A stretch of DNA of 64,000 bases. Source: Buddleja alternifolia. Lineage: Eukaryota > Streptophyta > Magnoliopsida > Lamiales > Scrophulariaceae. The stretch covers positions 13,066,568 through 13,130,567 of the forward strand of contig CM033400.1 of the NCBI GenBank assembly GCA_019426215.1, in the 5' to 3' direction. The translations under genes were made by a program, and so were the position numbers. The notes under the pieces were generated by a model. It did not search any database. It saw only the letters and a list, made by a program, of their open reading frames with translations, and was not told the DNA's origin. Shown here piece after piece: positions 11,706-22,209 of this stretch. Numbering within the stretch: the first letter of the stretch is position 1; each line of letters starts with the position of its first letter.

Positions 11706-12438
11706 AAAAAAAGGTCTAAACATAAAATAAAAATTCCAACAATATGCCCAACTTAAACGCTCTCATTACTTCAAAAATTGCTGTCGCAGCAGCATTTTGA
11801 ATACCATCCACGTTTAATATTTATTCTAAGCTCATAATCATTACTTTTTTTGCTACATCGCTAATACGTAGAAAAAAAAATAGACATTAGTATATTGCAT
11901 TAATTAAAAAAAAGTTATATGAAATAAAAGATCAACAAACCAATTTTATTTATTCAATACCTTATATTATTGAACCTTAACAAATGCAATTACATCAAAT
12001 TTTAGCAGTTTATTTTTCAGGTCCTCTTCCGCATAAAAAGTTCCAAGAGACGACTTCGGCTGACTGCATTTTGTTTTGAATCATGATGCACCACTACACA
12101 AACATGAACTGTCTCGTTAAATTCATAGGAAAAAAAGGCAAAAATTCAATTTATAAGATCACATATGAAAAAAACATGCAAAATGAAATTGGTAAATATA
12201 GTGATATTCACCTCTTTATACTCTTTGTGTTTTTGAAATGTGATAATGAAATGAAAATAAAATAAACTTTTCATATATATGTGTTACATGAATATTATCT
12301 TTATGTAATTTTAAATTTGAATATTAAAAATTTCTAGATTTTATGAATCTGAATTTTGCCAAATAAGATCTTATTTTGAATATTTACACGTGCCTTGGCA
12401 AATAAGATCAACATTTCAATATCAAGGCTCCTTAGTGG
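11706..12438. other. AT-rich intergenic DNA between elements T and B
   Basis: No gene is recognised. A 60-codon frame at 12083-12265 is Lys/Asn-rich and looks like chance. The stretch around 12205-12330 is loosely similar to 57965-58070 beyond the far end of the retrotransposon block. Confidence 0.5.
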
Positions 12439-12443
12439 CTTTA

Positions 12444-14043
12444 TGATATATGTTATTTTTACACTAGTTTTTCCCCGTTTATTGACTTGGTTTTGATTGT
12501 TTTCATGATAATTTGATGACATATGATGCTTGGACCCTTGTTTTCTCATATTTTCTAGAATAACATATCATTTGGAGGAAAAACAAGGATTGAAGGTAAA
12601 TCATGCATAAAGATACAAACTGTCTGCGCAGTGATAGAGTTTATTGAATAGAGTTCTCTACCCATGTCCAAATTACACACTTGATTTACCAATGGAAAGA
12701 TAAGAGGCAAAGGTACATTTCTTATGTTGAAGACAAAGATCAAATATGTAGGGAAGGAGGTGAAAACGTCATCGGAAGAGACGTCTTACGATGGAGTTTT
12801 CTCATTCAGTGACTTGTGAGACAATTTTGTCATCTTTAACGTTTGATTTCGGCCCTAGTGTCTTCTGGAGAGTTGTAGATCTTTGTTTTAGGATTCTACA
12901 GCAACTTGAATCAGTGAATTCCGACATCGTTAGAGAAAGTTATGCGAAGTTTACCAAAATTGGCTGGAGCAGCAGGGGACGAACGCTGCGGCGTTCACAT
13001 GCAGTAGCCAACGCCGAGGCGTTCAACAAGCGAACGCCGCGGCGTTCGAGGCAACGGGTTGGTCTATAAATACCCCTTTTAGCTATTTTTTACCCTAACT
13101 CACCATAGATAGCAGCAGCCACGCCAAAAGAGAGGGAGAGGGAGCTTGGGAGAGTGATTTTGAAGGTCAAAACGTCTACTTGAAGGCCCGGATTCGTGAG
13201 AAGACGGAGAATTCAACAAGGAATCCACATCTCTACAAGAATTAGGGAGTTTTTACATATTTATTTCTTGAATTTGTTCAAACCTCTTATGACTTATATG
13301 ATTTATATTTGCACTTTTGACATGAATATAAGCTAAACTTGTTTGATTGAGGCCATGGATAGGCCATTTATGTTATTTTGATTGTTGATTTGTTGGTTTT
13401 TATTGGATTAATTTTGGTTTTAGCTATGTATTCAATATTTGATCTCAATGCTACATTTGCTTGATCACCAAGTGTTTGATAAAATGCCTAGGTTAGAGAT
13501 CGAGAGATAATAACCTAGGGAAGATATAAACATTGAATACCCTATAGTTAAACCGACTAGAGATAGACTCGGTTTCTTTAGGTGGCTTTCCATTCACGTG
13601 GGGAATTCCTAGACCTTAAATGCATCTTTGTTAAGACGGGTTTTCATATAGAGATATATAGGAAATCGTTAACTAAGGTAGGGTTGCTATGCCAAGAGAT
13701 TGGGTAGTACGTATGTTAGGGAATTTCGCCTTGGCTAAATCCATCTAATAATCCAATAGAACCTTAATCACGATCGAAATACATAAATGGTTGAACCATG
13801 TGCCTTAATCGCTTCTCTTCTATCGTTTCTTCCACTTATTTGGTTATATCTCATTTTAGTGCTTAACTTAGTTAAATTAGTTTAAATCAAACCTTTTATC
13901 GACCGATCTAACTTAGAATTGGGTAATACAGTAGTCTTGGTACTTAGATTATAGTTGTCCCTGCGGATACGATAACCCCGGACTTGAACATCCACTTTAC
14001 TACTTACACGATCTAGTTCTCTTGCTAGGATTTTGTCGTGTCA
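12444..14043 (+). repeat. Element B 5' LTR
   Basis: 1600 bp. The U3 holds a GC-rich palindromic box at about 12978-13048, followed by the TATA box CTATAAATA (13064-13072). U5 ends TTTTGTCGTGTCA. A 92-codon frame at 12791-13069 lies in U3 and is probably not a gene. Confidence 0.9.
13064..13072 (+). promoter_or_regulatory. TATA box of element B 5' LTR
   Basis: CTATAAATA, directly downstream of the palindromic GC-rich box. The same site in the 3' LTR is at 17494-17502. Confidence 0.6.
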
Positions 14044-14049
14044 AGTTTT

Positions 14050-14067
14050 TGGCGCCGTTTCTGGGGA
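14050..14067 (+). other. Primer-binding site of element B
   Basis: TGGCGCCGTTTCTGGGGA lies 6 bases after the LTR end. It is complementary, with two mismatches, to the 3' end of plant tRNA-Asp, as is usual for Athila-like gypsy elements. Confidence 0.7.
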
Positions 14068-14157
14068 CCACTATGGTATCTAATATCGAGATTCTCTTAT
14101 TCATTCTGAGATTAGGTCATTTTCTTTTAATTTTGTTTATTTTTAATTTTCGAAGAT

Positions 14158-15312
14158 ATGAGTGCTTATAACTTTCAATGGCCATGTCAGGATATGGATT
14201 CATCAATCACCACATCAAGCTCAATGCAAATGGAATCCTATGAGCCCTCCTACCATCCCGGTTGGATAAATCACCCAAGCTCAACATGTCAAAATAACAT
14301 GATACATCCCGGTTGGATAAATCATCCAAGCTCAACATGGAGTTACAACAATGATGCAATGATACTCTCATCGGGGTTTGACCATGCCGGTAGCCTTCCT
14401 TACCAACAACATGATAGTTTTCATCAACAAGAGCTAGAGACGAGGTCTAAAATTGAGGCCTTGGGGAATGAATTTAGTGTATGGGTACAAGCTAGCATAA
14501 AGGAGGCAGAAGCAAGTTTCGAGGAGTCAGAAGCTCGAAGAAAGGAGTCAGAAGCTCATAGAAAGGAAGTGGCAAGATTAGTAAATCAAGCAGTCAACTT
14601 ATGGAAGGAGAGAGCGCCTTGCACCATGGAGAGTAGCACCAAAGAGAATGAGGCATCCCTCAATATAGAAGTTGAACAAGGTTTTGATTTAGAACTACAA
14701 TGTCAACATCCTATCACTAAAGAAGAACCACCTCCCGAATCCATGTGTGTCAAAATAGAGGCAAAAACAACTGAGCATATACGAATGAAGAAAGAGATTT
14801 TTAAATCCATTTCACGACATGGCCAAGAAAGAACATTAGAAATCTTCAAGAACCCAATGCCACCTACCATCATATCCCTTGAATTCTTAAGAGAATCTAT
14901 CAATCACCGGAGGGATATAGTGGAAGATGGTCAAGTCAAAGTATGCAACTTCAATGATTCATCCGAGACATACACCATGAAATCAAGTGATACTACGGAT
15001 GAGAATGACAAAATCATAGGGTATATAAATCACTTGGAGATTTCACCATTGAGGTTGCCAACGACAAGACTAGGGGAGTTTGAGACAGTCACACACCAAT
15101 TGTATCCATCAATTGTTGATCCCCCTCCTCTAGAATTTACACTTTACTCTTTGCATTTCAATTACATATTTATAGAAGAGAATTTGTGCTCACTTTTTAT
15201 TATTCCAGGTTTTATGATAAAGATTGGAGGGGATATGCCATTACGCAATTGGAAAAAGCATAAGAAAACTCGTCCCTACAAAGTTGGCATTGCTCCTTAC
15301 AATCCACCGTGA
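14158..15312 (+). CDS. Element B single ORF (Athila-like gag-related protein), 384 aa
   Basis: An uninterrupted ORF starting 91 bases after the PBS. Residues about 33-66 carry two copies of HPGWINHPSST, resembling the NPGW..HPNFSW motif of Athila gag proteins, and arise from a tandem duplication (14251-14340). Residues about 100-150 form a charged Glu/Lys/Arg-rich probable coiled coil (FEESEARRKESEAHRKEVA). The rest is low in recognisable domains; no zinc knuckle, protease or polymerase motif is visible. The tail (RNWKKHKKTRPYKVG) is basic. Role unknown; by position it replaces gag. The intact frame in a non-autonomous element suggests recent mobility or selection. Confidence 0.65.
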   Translation: MSAYNFQWPCQDMDSSITTSSSMQMESYEPSYHPGWINHPSSTCQNNMIHPGWINHPSSTWSYNNDAMILSSGFDHAGSLPYQQHDSFHQQELETRSKIEALGNEFSVWVQASIKEAEASFEESEARRKESEAHRKEVARLVNQAVNLWKERAPCTMESSTKENEASLNIEVEQGFDLELQCQHPITKEEPPPESMCVKIEAKTTEHIRMKKEIFKSISRHGQERTLEIFKNPMPPTIISLEFLRESINHRRDIVEDGQVKVCNFNDSSETYTMKSSDTTDENDKIIGYINHLEISPLRLPTTRLGEFETVTHQLYPSIVDPPPLEFTLYSLHFNYIFIEENLCSLFIIPGFMIKIGGDMPLRNWKKHKKTRPYKVGIAPYNPP

Positions 15313-16873
15313 GCAATGCAAGGAGTCGAGCTAATGACGTTAAACAAGCGCTTCTTGGGAGGCAGCCCAAGTTTCTTTTATTGCTTTCTTTCTTTTCTTT
15401 TGTGCCCTTGTCTTGTTTCCCTTCCCCTTAACTCGTTTTGATATGGTTTCCTTTGAGTTTTCTCTCGTTCAGGTTTTGATCACAGTTTGATCCTGGGATA
15501 TGAGCCCACCACCATGTTCCCTCCGTTTCTCTCCATTTCAGGGTTGTATCGCTTATCCCTCTTACATTGCATTTATTTCATGAACATTGAGGACAATGTT
15601 TAATTTAAGTTTGGGGGTACAACCTTGTTGATATAGAATTCATGAATTGGTGCACCCTTGCATAAGAGCATAATGCGTTTGAATATTTCCACTCTCTCGA
15701 AGTCAAAGTTTCTTATCTGTGGTCAACATGTCATATGTTGTGACTTGAAAGCCCTTTTTAGTCATGCTTATGCGATTTTTTTGAGGATTTAAAACTTTGG
15801 ACTTTCAATTTTGTTGACTTTGAAGTGTGTTTTAATGTTGTGAAGTCATAAAATGATTTAGGCCATCTTTCATTGTTGTTAGCCTTACATTTTGGCCTTC
15901 TCTATATTGCATAATCTCTAGACCTTGATTTGAGCCGTATTGATAAGAATGGAGTGTGCTAAGCACACTAGAAACCACCATTCGACTTTATTTCATAAGC
16001 CACGACAACCACCTTCTACCCTAAAAGAAAAACAATGTCTTGCACCCAATCAAGAGAGTTTAGAACTTCATATCATTTGACTTGAATATGGGTAGTCACC
16101 TTGTTTTGATTTGAATGTATATGAGTTAGATAGTGATGTTTTGACCATGTTGGGATATTGGAGGTTTGAAGTATTATGTAAAAAAGGGGATGAAATGAAA
16201 ACTTGAGCAATGGGCTAAATAGTCGAGAGAGAGATAGATATATATGAAAAAAAATTGTGCTCTCGACTAGGCTTGAATCTTGGCACTCATTTTGATCATT
16301 TGGCTTGGAATTCTGTGTACAACCCGATATGAAAAGAAACAAGTTTGGGGGTTGTAAGTTGAAAAGCAAAAGAGAATGAAAAAGGGATAAGTGATAAGTT
16401 GTGAAAGTTTATGTAGTCTATTTGTGAATTTAGATTGATGATTTTGAGTTATAGGCTCTCTTGACTTAGTCACTTTATCCATATCTTCCGGTCCTAGCCA
16501 TCACCTAGCCTTACGTTACAAACCGGAAAGACCTTTTGATTGTGACTTTTGCACTTTATACACACCGATGGGTTAATGAATGTTGAATTGTTCCAATGTC
16601 TTTACTTTCCAATTGATTTGCATAATCTTGTCTAAAGTGTGCTCTTGACATGAACATGGGCATGGGAGTTCATGATTTAGGGATGGAAATTAAGATTTTG
16701 TGAGGTTTTCAAATTGTTGAATGTTCAAAAGCATCGTGTAGTTTTTCATAATCAATTTTGAAGATATAATGCTTGCTGTTGTGTGTATGAATTGGCAAAT
16801 GAAAATTTCAATCTTCATGTGTGTGCTTGATTGTATTTGATCGAGGACGATCAAAGCTAAGTTTGAGGGTAGT
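15313..16873 (+). other. Element B 3' untranslated region
   Basis: It starts with TAAACAAGCGCTT and the hairpin CTTGGG-AGGCAG-CCCAAG (15354-15371). Two identical purine tracts AAGTTTGGGGGT lie at 15607-15618 and 16341-16352, and the near-identical terminal tract AAGTTTGAGGGT at 16859-16870 precedes the 3' LTR. No supported coding region. Confidence 0.65.
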
Positions 16874-18112
16874 TGATATATGTTATTTTTACACTAGTTT
16901 TCCCCCGTTTATTGACTTGGTTTTGATTGTTTTCATGATAATTTGATGACATATGATGCTTGGACCCTTGTTTTCTCATATTTTCTAGAATAACATATCA
17001 TTTGGAGGAAAAACAAGGATTGAAGGTAAATCATGCATAAAGATACAAACTGTCTGCGCAGTGATAGAGTTTATTGAATAGAGTTCTCTACCCATGTCCA
17101 AATTACACAATTGATTTACCAATGGAAAGATAAGAGGCAAAGGAACATTTCTTATGTTGAAGACAAAGATCAGATATGTAGGGAAGGAGGTGAAAACGTC
17201 ATCGGAAGAGACGTCTTACGATGGAGTTTTCTCATTCAGTGACTTGTGAGACAATTTTGTCATCTTTAACGTTTGATTTCGGCCCTAGTGTCTTCTGGAG
17301 AGTTGTAGATCTTTGTTTTAGGATTCTACAGCAACTTGAATCAGTGAATTCCGACATCGGTAGAGAAAGTTATGCGAAGTTTACCAAAAATGGCTGGAGC
17401 AGCAGGGGACGAACGCCGCGGTGTTCACATGCAGTAGCCAACACCGAGGCGTTCAACAAGCGAATGCCGCGGCGTTCGAGGCAGCGGGTTGGTCTATAAA
17501 TACCCCTTTTAGCTATTTTTTACCCTAACTCACCATAGATAGCAGCAGCCACGCCAAAAGAGAGGGAGAGGGAGCTTGGGAGAGTGATTTTGAAGGTCAA
17601 AACGTCTACTTGAAGGCCCGGATTCGTGAGAAGACGGAGAATTCAACAAGGAATCCACATCTCTACAAGAATTAGGGAGTTTTTACATATTTTTTTCTTG
17701 AATTTGTTCAAACCTCTTATGACTTATATGATTTATATTTGCACTTTTGACATGAATATGAGCTAAACTTGTTTGATTGAGGCCATGGATAGGCCATTTA
17801 TGTTATTTTGATTGTTGATTTGTTGGTTTTTATTGGATTAATTTTGGTTTTAGCTATGTATTCAATATTTGATCTCAATGCTACATTTGCTTGATCACCA
17901 AGTGTTTGATAAAATGCCTAGGTTAGAGATCGAAAGATAATAACCTAGGGAAGATATAAACATTGAATACCCTATAGTTAAACCGACTAGAGATAGACTC
18001 GGTTTCTTTAGGTGGCTTTCCATTCACGTGGGGAATTCCTAGACCTTAAATGCATCTTTGTTAAGACGGGTTTTCATATAGAGATATATAGGAAATCGTT
18101 AACTAAGGTAGG
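16874..18112 (+). repeat. Element B 3' LTR, left part
   Basis: Matches 12444 onward of the 5' LTR. Several differences are C-to-T or G-to-A changes inside the CpG-rich box (17400-17478). It breaks at the insertion of element C; TSD GTAGG at 18108-18112. Confidence 0.9.
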
Positions 18113-19877
18113 TGTTAGGAATTTCATATTAGATGTTTTGATGATGACAAATAGGACTTTCTGTTAGACTCCGAAAAGTGTAAAAGCTTTCATAGAATGT
18201 TATGTATAAGTACCTGAAAGCTTATTTATCTTAGGCTTATAGTATTTATCTTTGTAGAATTCCTTAGACTAAGTATGTGACACTAAAACACTTAGGAAAA
18301 TTCTGGGTGAGTCTACCAAGTGATGAAGGTGAAGATCAAGCGTCTAAAGCTACAATGGATAAAGATATCTTGAAGCGTCCGTCAAACGCTTTAGGGATTA
18401 TCCCAGTGCTCAAACTACGAATGGATAACTCAGGCCGAATACTCAACATCAAGTGAAATGACGGAATTCTCAGTGAGACCATCAAGACAAGATTGAAGAG
18501 TAAGCGTCTGAAATAAAGAAAAGAAAGTCAGGATCAGTCCAAGCGTCTGTCCAATACACGAGAATAACTATTCTCTTCAGCAAGCGTCCAAAAAGGTTAA
18601 ACCAACACAACCTACAAAGAACGTAACCTGAAAAGAATTCAAACCCAAAACCATCCAAAGACTTAAAAAATGCATGAATCAAACGGACGAATTATTTCCA
18701 ACGGAAATAAGACAAGATGCATTAAAAGTCGGATAAGTGCTATTAAAATATAAGCACTATAACTTATGGGCAAGCCATATCTTTGACCTAGACTGTCAGA
18801 TTTATGAAACCAAGACCATGCCTAACCAATTAAATATACCCAAAGTTAGAAATGTCTGAACTCAAGGAATGTTTGGGGAAACGAGACTCCAACCGAGTCA
18901 AACGGACAAAAACCACCAATACCTTATAAATAGCTCTTTCAACAAACAAGTAAATGATGCACACAAAAAAAAAAAAATTACCTACTTTGTTGAAAGAAAA
19001 GCTTACTAAAAATCATAGCCAAATATCCATATAAGCTTTTCACAAATATTCCAGAGACAGTCACCCATATCTCAAATCCTTTTTTAGAAGAACCTATACT
19101 ACCATTGAGATATCCCCAAGTTGTTTGAACTTTCCAAAAACAAACAAACCCGTGACCAAAACCATCAACACCTTTCATCTGAGTGAGAAAGCTGGTTGAC
19201 TTGCAAGCAATATTTTTGTGTAAAAGAAGCTTGTTGAAGTTGATCTCTATTGGAGCTGAAATCTGTGTGACCAAGGAGTTCCGAGATCAAGAGTAACTTG
19301 CACCATTTCTGAGTGAAAGAAGCAAGGGGATAGAAGATCTTTAGTGGAGCTGAAATCTGTGTGACCAAGGAGTTCCAAGATCATATCCAATCTCCCTCTA
19401 TCTTGTAGAAGTCTCTGTGTGACTCTTCGATAATCATCATAGTGGAAAAACCTCCCTGATAAAAGGAGAAGAAGGACGTAGCTGGGATTACATCACCCAG
19501 TGAACCTTACAAATATCTTGTGTCATTTACCTCTTTAAGCATTCATTGTTTTACTGCTTTACTATTCATACTGCATACATTCTGATAAAGTCTTAAAACA
19601 ACTAAGCGACTACTTTCGATTAATTAACTGAACGCTAAGCTATAAAATACTTCCGCTGTGCTAACTCTGATTTAGTGACTAAACTCTGCCCTACTTTGGT
19701 AAGCGTTGAAATCACCGAGTCTAAGTTAACGTTTCTCAAGCGTCACATCCAGCGCTTAAACTTGTCAAGCGTTCAAATACTTCAAAGTGATACGAATTTT
19801 TAAGAAGTCGAAAAAGACTTCAGGGTCTATTCAACCCCCCCCTTCTAGACCCTTTCGTATACCACTTGGGACCAACA
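18113..19877 (+). repeat. Element C 5' LTR
   Basis: 1765 bp with TATA box TATAAATA at 18925-18932. It contains six AAGCGTC heptamers (18338, 18373, 18502, 18541, 18582, 19738) and a poly-A run near 18965. Confidence 0.92.
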
Positions 19878-19879
19878 AG

Positions 19880-19893
19880 TGGTATCAGAGCGG
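19880..19893 (+). other. Primer-binding site of element C
   Basis: TGGTATCAGAGCGG two bases after the LTR, the initiator-tRNA-Met-type site of plant copia elements. Confidence 0.85.
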
Positions 19894-19981
19894 TTGAAGT
19901 TGAAACCTAAGCGTTTCCAAGCGTAACTGCTTGTTCAGATCCATTTTTTTACAGTCGCTTTAAAATTACTTTAAATTCTTC

Positions 19982-22195
19982 ATGGCATTCTCTAAAGTTC
20001 CCAAGTTGACCGAGTCAAATTATGACTCTTGGAAGGTCAAAGCGTTTACTTATTTGTGTTCATGTGATGATGAAATGTGTGATATCATTTCAGATGGGCC
20101 AATCAAAATATACAAAGTTATCACCAGAGCGCCCGAAGCCACAGGAGAAACACCTGACGGTTATGTGGAGAAGCCCAAACAAGAATGGTCCACCGATGAG
20201 CGTCGACGAGCCAATCTAGACAATGTCGGTCGGAATGCATTATACACAGCCATTGGTGACAATGACAACTTATTCAACAAAGTCAAATCATGCAATACAA
20301 CTAAAGAAATTTGGGATAAGTTGGCTACTATTTGTGGTGGCTCAGCACAAATAAAGGAAAACAAATTATCAATTGCCAAAGAAAAATTCAACGGCTTCAA
20401 GATGCTACCTAATGAGACGTTAGAGCAATTAGACATGAGGTTTACAGCCCTTGTCACTGAACTAACATCTCTGGGTATGGAGCTACAAAATCGAGAAACA
20501 GTGGTCAAAATCTTTAGAAGTCTTCCAAGCAGATTCCTGATGAAAACAACTGCAATGAGAGAATCAAACAATCTGGACAGCCTAACTCCAGAAGATGCTT
20601 TTTCAGAACTCAAAGCATTTGAGTTTGAGCTGAATTCGGCCAGTGATGCAGTAAGTAATCCAGTGATCGAATCTGGAGCGCTAATGGCATCAATCAAAGG
20701 AAAACCTATCAAAGAAAAAGGTTCGGATATAAGTGAGGAAGAAGAACTGGCGCTTCTAAATAGATTCAGGAAATTCCTGAAATATGAAAAGAAGGGAAAC
20801 AGTCCTAAGCACCCAGGACAAAGTTCATATCAAGCGCTTCCTCAAATACAACCACAATATCAAGCGCCTCACTATCCTGCGTCCTCCTCCCTAGCGCCAA
20901 TTCAATATCAAACTCCTTCTCAGCAAGATCTCTCAGCGCCTGCAGCGTTAAACCAACGATCCACAAGATTAACAAACGAACAAAAGATGAAGACCAATCT
21001 TTGTTACAACTGCAGGAGACCAGGGCATTTCCAAGTTAATTGCCCATATCCAAATGTGTCTAAACCTACAAAGCAAGATCACACGGATAGAAACCAATTC
21101 AGGAGCAACCTGAGACAACAAGGCTTGCTAGCAGAATCAGAACCTCTCTATACGCCTGAAGAGGACTTGGAATCATCAGATGAAAGCAGCGATGATGAAC
21201 CATCAAAGGACTCAGCATTCATTTGTCTCATGGCAAGAGAAAATGAAGCATCTAACGACGTACCATCTGAGGTAACCACTGATCTGTATCATCCTCTCTC
21301 TTATGATGAATTACTTGACAAAGTAAAGGAATATTATACAGAATGTCAAGATGCCACCCAATTATTCCAAAATCACCATCGTATTATTTCAGCACTCAGA
21401 AGTGATAACTTAACGCTCAAAGCAGAGTTGCAAATTCAGCAACAGTGCATTGAGAAAAACCAATCACTCGAGAGTGAAATTACTCAGCTAAAAGGTGATC
21501 TTGATATAATAGTCAAAAGAGAAGCTGAAATGGTCGCTAAACTTGCCAAATCAGAGCAGCTTATCTCTTCATTATCAAAAGCGTCTAGAACGCTAGATAA
21601 TGTGACTAAAGTAACCAGGGCATTTGGTGAAAAGACCGGTCTAGGTTTTGATGAATTTAGTTATAAAGCCAAAGCGTCCAATGTTACAACAATCAACAAA
21701 GGAAAAGGTGTAATCTTTGTTGAAGAAAGTTCGATCAGACAAACGCTGAATGAATCAACAAATACTGGTACAAAAGCTAATGATAAAGTCAACACTGACT
21801 CAGGCAAAGGAAAGACCAAAGCGAATGTCTCACAAAAGAAAATATATCCAAACGCTCAAAAAGCTAAGGAGATATTTTCTGCCAGTGAATCAAACGTTAA
21901 GCGTCCCGCACCAAAAGTGCATCCTAAGCCAGTACCAAACAGAATCAAACGTCTATATCCAAAACAATCCAGTTCATATTATCAACACTATGATAATTGT
22001 GAATACGATTATGATTATCACTATAATCAAGGATATTTCTATACATCTAGAAAAGGTATGCAACTCAAAACGAAACCCAAGAAGGCCAATCTTTCTCCCA
22101 TAGTGAAGACAAGGCAAATATGGGTTCCGAAAAATCTAATTCACGTCACTAACAAAGAAGGACCCAAAACAAAATGGGTACCTAAAGGAAATTAG
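19982..22195 (+). CDS. Element C gag polyprotein, 737 aa
   Basis: An intact frame from ATG 19982 to TAG 22193-22195. The N-terminus has the copia gag pattern (ESNYDSWKVKAFTYL, then TKEIWDKLATICGGS). A CCHC zinc knuckle CYNCRRPGHFQVNC lies near residues 339-352. Then follow an acidic region (ESSDESSDDEPSKDS) and a long probable coiled coil (residues ~470-540), and a basic Tyr-rich tail ending KTKWVPKGN. SIRE gags are unusually long, as here. Role: particle assembly and RNA binding. pol starts 15 bases later in another frame with its own ATG. Confidence 0.88.
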   Translation: MAFSKVPKLTESNYDSWKVKAFTYLCSCDDEMCDIISDGPIKIYKVITRAPEATGETPDGYVEKPKQEWSTDERRRANLDNVGRNALYTAIGDNDNLFNKVKSCNTTKEIWDKLATICGGSAQIKENKLSIAKEKFNGFKMLPNETLEQLDMRFTALVTELTSLGMELQNRETVVKIFRSLPSRFLMKTTAMRESNNLDSLTPEDAFSELKAFEFELNSASDAVSNPVIESGALMASIKGKPIKEKGSDISEEEELALLNRFRKFLKYEKKGNSPKHPGQSSYQALPQIQPQYQAPHYPASSSLAPIQYQTPSQQDLSAPAALNQRSTRLTNEQKMKTNLCYNCRRPGHFQVNCPYPNVSKPTKQDHTDRNQFRSNLRQQGLLAESEPLYTPEEDLESSDESSDDEPSKDSAFICLMARENEASNDVPSEVTTDLYHPLSYDELLDKVKEYYTECQDATQLFQNHHRIISALRSDNLTLKAELQIQQQCIEKNQSLESEITQLKGDLDIIVKREAEMVAKLAKSEQLISSLSKASRTLDNVTKVTRAFGEKTGLGFDEFSYKAKASNVTTINKGKGVIFVEESSIRQTLNESTNTGTKANDKVNTDSGKGKTKANVSQKKIYPNAQKAKEIFSASESNVKRPAPKVHPKPVPNRIKRLYPKQSSSYYQHYDNCEYDYDYHYNQGYFYTSRKGMQLKTKPKKANLSPIVKTRQIWVPKNLIHVTNKEGPKTKWVPKGN

Positions 22196-22209
22196 ATCTG
22201 CCCTTTTGA

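Noticed and set aside
12791..13069. 92-codon ORF present in both LTRs of element B (also 17221-17499)
   Set aside because: It is duplicated only because LTRs are duplicated; it lies in U3 upstream of the TATA box and has no recognisable domain.
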